From assembly GCA_004794785.1 (NCBI GenBank), contig SJOL01001501.1, positions 75,445 through 139,444 on the forward strand: DNA of 64,000 nt. The letters run 5' to 3'. Both the position numbers and the translations under genes were made by a program. Origin of the DNA: Opisthorchis felineus. Its lineage: Eukaryota > Platyhelminthes > Trematoda > Opisthorchiida > Opisthorchiidae. Under the pieces are notes generated by a model. It saw nothing but the letters and a program-made list of their open reading frames with translations, did not search any database and was not told where the DNA came from. Positions 58,861 through 64,000 of this stretch are shown one piece after another. Numbering within the stretch: the first letter of the stretch is position 1; each line of letters begins with the position of its first letter.

Positions 58861-61800
58861 CTGTGAAATGTATTTATTTACAAAGGTATTTGGCTTTAAC
58901 GCTGTACTCAAATCTATCGCTTATGGTATCCTTCAACTGAGTTTGCTGCAGAAAGGCCGTCTCATATTTCAGACGATACGCTTTACCTTTCCGTGAAGAC
59001 AGAGCAAACTACGCATCAAATTGCTGTAAACACTTTGCTAGCTCTTATGACTTTTAGAGTCCTTTTTAGGGTTCATCAAGGAGGAGCTGCCCGTGATTTT
59101 CCATTACCCTTATGTTCTACTTGAACCTACATTGGGCGCACGTGATGAAATGCACTCAACTACAGAATGATTTAACCAAAACTGTAGGGCAATCTTTAAC
59201 CCAGTGTACTGTCAGCCGACGGCTGTCCTTAACAAACTATTTACAGTGTTTGAGGTATCAAGAACAAAAATCGAGAACTCATATATTGTTGCCATCAACG
59301 GATGAGTACGAATTCTAAATACAAAAGCGATAGTTAACATTGAATTCTCAGCCGCTTGGGAAATATCACTTCGTCGCTAGTGGCTCGGTTACGGCATTTT
59401 AGTTGATATTACAAACGGAAAGTGTGTCAACTAAGTGATCCTATAATATGTAGCTCGTACTTTAGGAAAAAAAACACGAACCTATCCGGGTAGAGAACAA
59501 TATTATGGGTGCAGCTTTTCAGCTGCACGTTACAATGGGCAGTCAGTCATTTGAAAGACTGTCAGTTGCAAAGATGTCTACACAAAGTTGGCAGTTACTC
59601 GATCAAGATAAGGCTGGTGTGTAGAGTGCGGAATTTATTTCCGTTTTCCGTTCAAGAAAAGTCAGTATATTCTGGTCTGACCTTATTAGAAACCTATAGA
59701 TGCGTAACACAGAATTCGTTTTGGGGTTGTATTTTGGCAAAAACAATTATTAAATCACAAATAGGCTTCCGGTCTTAAGTTTATTCCGGAGAGGATTCTC
59801 TGAGGAACGAAAGATCTTCATTGCATTCTAACTGTTGTCTCATCCCGATTCATTTAAGTGATTGACAAGACACCTTTTAAAATCCGAAGATCAATGAAGC
59901 AGGACTATTTTACTTCAGTATGCTAACATCTATCTGCCTAACCTTCTAAAGTTTGTCGACTCAGTCAACAACAACATCTCAAACGCTACTATACCTGTTA
60001 ATCGAGAGCCAAATTCTAGGATTGTATTTGCCCACCGACATTAAGTTTGCAGTTTTACGGTATATTCCCAAATTTCCAGGAGTTTGTATAATGTTTCAGA
60101 ACAAGTGATGCAGAATTAATCGGGTAAGAGTTGGACGTCTACAGGATTCTTTGACTGTTGTGTTTCAGCTGCAAGCTTTTTCTACGCAAGCTTTATGCCT
60201 ATTCAACGCTGTTCGATTGCTTGGCGTATGTCAAAAGGGGAGCGAAAAAAGCATTGATTCATTACAATTAAGCTAAAATCTCGACATCCTAAAGGCAAAA
60301 ATTAGGGGGGTTATGCTGGAAACCCGGTGCCGCATGGCTTAGAATAAACTTGGCGCCTGTGTGAGCAAAAGACCAGTAACAATAACGCGGAGTTCAAAAA
60401 GGACTGCGCGCCATATGAACGGGTCGGGTGACAAGGTTAAACATGAAAGTAACCGTACAGGTCATATAGCGCAGAAGTCCCTTGAGACATCTGCCAATCG
60501 AGACACAATGAAGTCAGTCAACTAATGAAACACACATCCAAACGAATGTGACCCAGAATAGTGGAAACCACAATAAAAGGCACCACTATCTATGATGTGT
60601 CATTTCATATGTGGTTCTGATACGCCATGGAGGATGCATCACTCAGGGTGAGGCGATTACCTCACTTCAGCAGTACTGACAGCTGCTGTCATGCTATTTC
60701 ACAATGTGAGGTTGCATAACCCCCAACTGGTAAAATTGGACCGGATAGCAAACCCGATAGCTGAAAATGCGTGGTTGTCTGTAAGCCCATTTGAGCTTTT
60801 GTAAAGTTGCTAGAATTATGTGCCCTGGGCGGGTTCGTGTTAGTTATTTGAATTTACTTCGAGTTTCTACGGACAACAACATGATGGTTTCACTATTTCA
60901 ATTTCGAACAAGCCCTGTGACGACATCCGCTAGGGAGCTGAATCAGGCATTACTTTCCGCCTATTAAAATTCGAAAACAGTTAGATTTCTAATGAATAGC
61001 CGAATCGATTCGTCTGAAAGGCCATCAATCCTGGTCAAGAAAGTGATAGTCGTAAAGCGGTGGAGTTGGAATTTTACTCAAACTTTAGAATAAAATTGGC
61101 TGGATACTGAAGGAGATCAGCAACGCGGAACGTCTGGCCCTAGTGGGACTGCTCAATTAGGCGGAACGTGATCAGACAGGTCATCAGCTTGCCAAAGGAG
61201 CATTTGTCTTGCAGAGCCCTAATAGGAACAAAACAGTTGGTTTAACCAATTTTTTCCCAGATCCTGGTTAATTTTTTTAAACATCCAGTAAAATTCAAAT
61301 CAGTTTTTCGGTAAGTGCCAAGTTCATCGTGAGAATGGGTGTACATTCTAATGAAAGAATTCAGTTTTTCATGGGTGATCAGTTTGCCTGAATAGGTAAA
61401 CAGTGCTTGCAGCCAATACTCACGGCAAATCGATAAGCTGTTTATCATGATCGTTAACCCTATAAGACATTCGTCAGTTTTCCGATATTGAGATAGTCAG
61501 TCCAAGCCTGATGTCTGATGCTGTCGGTTATCTGAGGATTTGGTTGTTTTCGGCCATTGCTTATCTGATGCAACTTAAATTCATCCGGCATGTGGCTCGG
61601 GCATTAGGCGGCCGGTTTTACGGAAGTACAATTGTATTGCTCTCCCGCGTGATGTCTAGTTTGAGGAACATCTAGACTCTATATGATTACGAAATTAAAA
61701 GTAGAGTTTCATCTTTAATTTCTAAGGTTTCTTTTCAACGTTTCAAAGAAACATGCCATCCGGGATGACCATTTATTGGTATTGTTCGTTCAGTCTAACT

Positions 61801-62029
61801 GCTTGAGCGCTTCTTTTGTTTTCTGATTCTGGTGGAAATAATTTTTCACCAGGTGCTGAGTGAGTTGACGTAGCTGATATAGCTCCACAAATGTAGCAAC
61901 GCTAACGTATTTCCGGTCAATGCAGCCCAGCTGAAGTGAACCCCTTCCAAATCGATGTAGGTGTGTCTGGAATGTGAAACATCTCGAAAGTGGACCCGAG
62001 CACACATAATACAACCAGAAAGGCAGGTT
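58861..62029. other. no supportable gene
   Basis: Short frames only. Confidence 0.5.
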
Positions 62030-62112
62030 TCCTAGACTGAACTCGACCCCATGACTTCTCGCTTACCGGGAAGAGGTCGCGTTGATTTTGCTACCACTGA
62101 TGCGAAACATTG
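62030..62112 (-). repeat. tRNA-like SINE head
   Basis: On the minus strand: GCATCAGTGGTAGCAAAATC (D-arm/A-box-like), CGACCTCTTCCCGGTAAG (anticodon-arm region), then ATGGGGTCGAGTTCAGTC (T-arm/B-box-like, one base from a canonical GGTTCGAGTCC spacing). A real tRNA would need a paired acceptor stem and T stem, which I cannot form cleanly. It is more likely the head of a SINE whose body continues to lower coordinates. It differs in sequence from the family B heads, and no hammerhead follows. Confidence 0.5.
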
Positions 62113-63948
62113 CAAGCCAGGGTGTATATGCGAGACGTCCGCGTTAGGCACGAGTTCCCTATCTTGAGTCCCCTTCATGGATTCTGTCTCTTTGTTTGAA
62201 CAATATGTGCTGGTTCCCGTCGAAGATCCTGTCAATCTGTGTGCCTTCGCACTTTTTGTACAGAGTTTTCAGTCACTCCTACAGATACCCTTTTTTATTG
62301 ATCATTCTTAATGTGAAAACAAAACAAAACCTTAGCAAGGGAATTTTGCTACATGGAATGGATATGCCACCGTACAATTCGGCAGTACACGAGTTTTTGG
62401 AGAGAAACCGTTTGGGACAGCGTCATGCTATTTGATTTTTATGACCTTGTAAAATTTTTAGATCTGAGGGTCGGGTTCTCCTGGAAATGATAGATAGCCA
62501 CTTTGACTGTCTACACGATATTTGTGGTTCATAACTCTGATCGGCAAAGAGGTCTGTTACTATTGGTAGTCGACATTCAAAGCTCAGCGTTGTTTTAGTT
62601 AGACATAATGCATACACTGAACGCGGTTTCAGTGAGAATAGCTCTAGCGATAAGTCTTATTTAGAAAAATATGGTAACATGAACCTACTGATCTCTGTGG
62701 AATAGTTTCTTATCCATTTGAGACACACTGCAGATTTTTTTATATTTCACGATAAGCTAGTCCTGCCGTGTAGCGTCCTTGTTGTGCTGTCCATGTGAGA
62801 ATGGACTTCACGGTCGGGGCAAAATGAATGTTAGACAGTATGGAACGCCGGGGGTCGTCGTGTAGTTCATTAACTCCCGTGGCATACACAGTGGGCTTTT
62901 GCAGACGAAACCATACCTGCAGTATGTGTGAGAGTGTTAGCTCAGCATCTCCGTGTATCAACAAAGTTGGTTATTTTTGATAGCCGCATGCCGGCCTGAA
63001 CAAGGTTAGTCTGATAAATATTCTAACTTTAACAATATGGGGAGTGACTAGAACGTTCACCACAGCATTATAGTTCTGTACCTGAGGACACTCTGTGCAT
63101 AAGTCTGACTGCGCTAAATTTCATCATATTTCTTCTCAATGAATGACAAAGAAACCTCTAATCGGAAATTGCAGGCTATTCTGGAGAAAATCATTCAGCT
63201 CTCCGGACTTTTGTTAATATCACAAATAAACAGCTGAAAAGCTCCTGAAAAAAAATAGGAGATTCATTAATTTGCCGGAATTAAGTGAACGTATACAAAG
63301 AAAATGTGTAAAAATGAACATTTTTCACTTTTTACAAGAAAAAAAGGATTGGTAGGCTATGAATAAACACGTGCCACCTTCTCAATGGCTGACCATCTAG
63401 TGCGTGCTTACCTTCACCTGTGACACCATGATTGTGACGTTTTCGTGGGAGAATCGAACATCTGGTGCTTATGTATACAAGCAACAGGAAAGTGAGTTAC
63501 GGCTAATTGTTGGGTAAGAAAATTTCTAACCTGATGCAATATAACGTAAACAAAATAAAGCCAGAAAATTTGAACAAGAACATTGGAGTAAACGCCCCCA
63601 ATCAAAGCTGAGTTAGCCGATTGTGCTTTTCTACAATGATTTTGACAATCGACCTAGAGTACAACGTATTGAAACTTCACAGAATCAGATTAATGCGTCA
63701 TAAATTATCACATGTTTCTTGTGCCTCTTACTTTATCGAAGACTCTTATTCTGCCGTTATGGTGTTTGTGTTTAAATCCTCAACGACCTTGGAAACAAAG
63801 TCAACAAAGTACATGTGAGGATGGTCCCTCCGCATGGATCGATATCTTCAGCATGAGATCCACAAGTACAAAATATATGTTATCGAATCGCACAGTTTTG
63901 GATGCAAGCCCAAATACGCACAGTGTAAACGAAAAACTAGAATCATAT
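62113..63948. other. no supportable gene
   Basis: Short frames only. The 74-codon minus frame at 62740-62964 lies in locally GC-richer DNA but is not recognisable. Confidence 0.45.
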
Positions 63949-64000
63949 GGCAGGTTTCGAACCCGCAACTTTTTGCTCACCATAGCTGTGTTCTCTTAAC
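63949..64000 (-). repeat. tRNA-like sequence cut by the window edge
   Basis: On the minus strand: GTTAAGAGAACACAGCTATG, then GCGGGTTCGAAACCTGC. The latter forms a complete T arm: five pairs (one G-T) around the 7-nt loop TTCGAAA, with a good B box. GTTAAGAG resembles the end of a D arm. The 5' part lies beyond the window, so a genuine tRNA cannot be excluded. The sequence after the T arm continues without an obvious acceptor end, which favours a SINE. Confidence 0.5.

Noticed and set aside
62030..62112. Functional tRNA gene
   Set aside because: Acceptor and T stems do not pair acceptably, and sequence continues as a SINE-like body.
1..64000. CRISPR array, bacterial operons, phage or plasmid modules
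   Set aside because: No regularly spaced repeats, no dense gene packing and no prokaryotic gene families. All recognisable content is eukaryotic retroelement debris.

Overview
The window reads as non-coding DNA from a large, repeat-rich eukaryotic genome. No open reading frame exceeds about 140 codons outside the assembly gap. There is no operon-like packing, no ribosome-binding-site pattern and no complete gene. Base composition is moderately AT-rich by eye. The repeats point to a flatworm, most likely a trematode: tRNA-headed SINE-like units carrying hammerhead-ribozyme sequence (the arrangement known from the schistosome Sm-alpha repeat) and decayed Penelope-like elements (PLEs). The composition looks less AT-rich than I expect for Schistosoma, so a food-borne fluke is my guess. 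The organism call is inference.

Layout. 1-2851 holds a 150-bp inverted repeat followed by a hammerhead-bearing repeat ('family A'), then unannotated DNA up to a TA microsatellite and a 760-base assembly gap (2852-3611). 3612-8635 has nothing I can support. 8636-9604 is a decayed minus-strand PLE: the reverse-transcriptase catalytic box, a linker, a GIY-YIG endonuclease and the C-terminus, broken by frameshifts and cut at a TA microsatellite. 12.6-26.3 kb has scattered pairwise dispersed repeats (C, D, E), a 40-bp minisatellite, a second family A copy, and the first copy of the tRNA/hammerhead family ('family B'). 32.5-33.0 kb is a second PLE fragment, plus strand, covering the N-terminal reverse-transcriptase region. 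37.8-38.1, 44.2-44.4, 47.3-47.5 and 54.4-54.6 kb hold four more family B copies. Two of them lie next to another dispersed repeat (F) in the same relative order. 46.8 and 58.7 kb hold further family A pieces. 62.0 kb and the right edge carry two more tRNA-like, probably SINE-derived, sequences. The best candidate for a host exon is at 53.0-53.3 kb, a CpG-rich patch with a Kozak-like ATG and a clean splice donor. It is weakly supported.

How the parts relate. Almost everything recognisable is retroelement debris. The main result is at least seven hammerhead-derived loci in 64 kb from two families. Family B has tRNA-like A/B-box heads that would give RNA polymerase III transcription, and a ribozyme body. 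Family A has a different ribozyme with a palindromic stem III. One family B copy (54469-54513, minus) keeps an intact catalytic core, and one family A copy (988-1030) has a single core substitution. In another family A copy (20.2 kb) the recognisable sequence starts exactly at the predicted self-cleavage position, as expected if ribozyme-cleaved RNA was reverse-transcribed and inserted. All alignments were made by eye, so percentages and outer boundaries are approximate.
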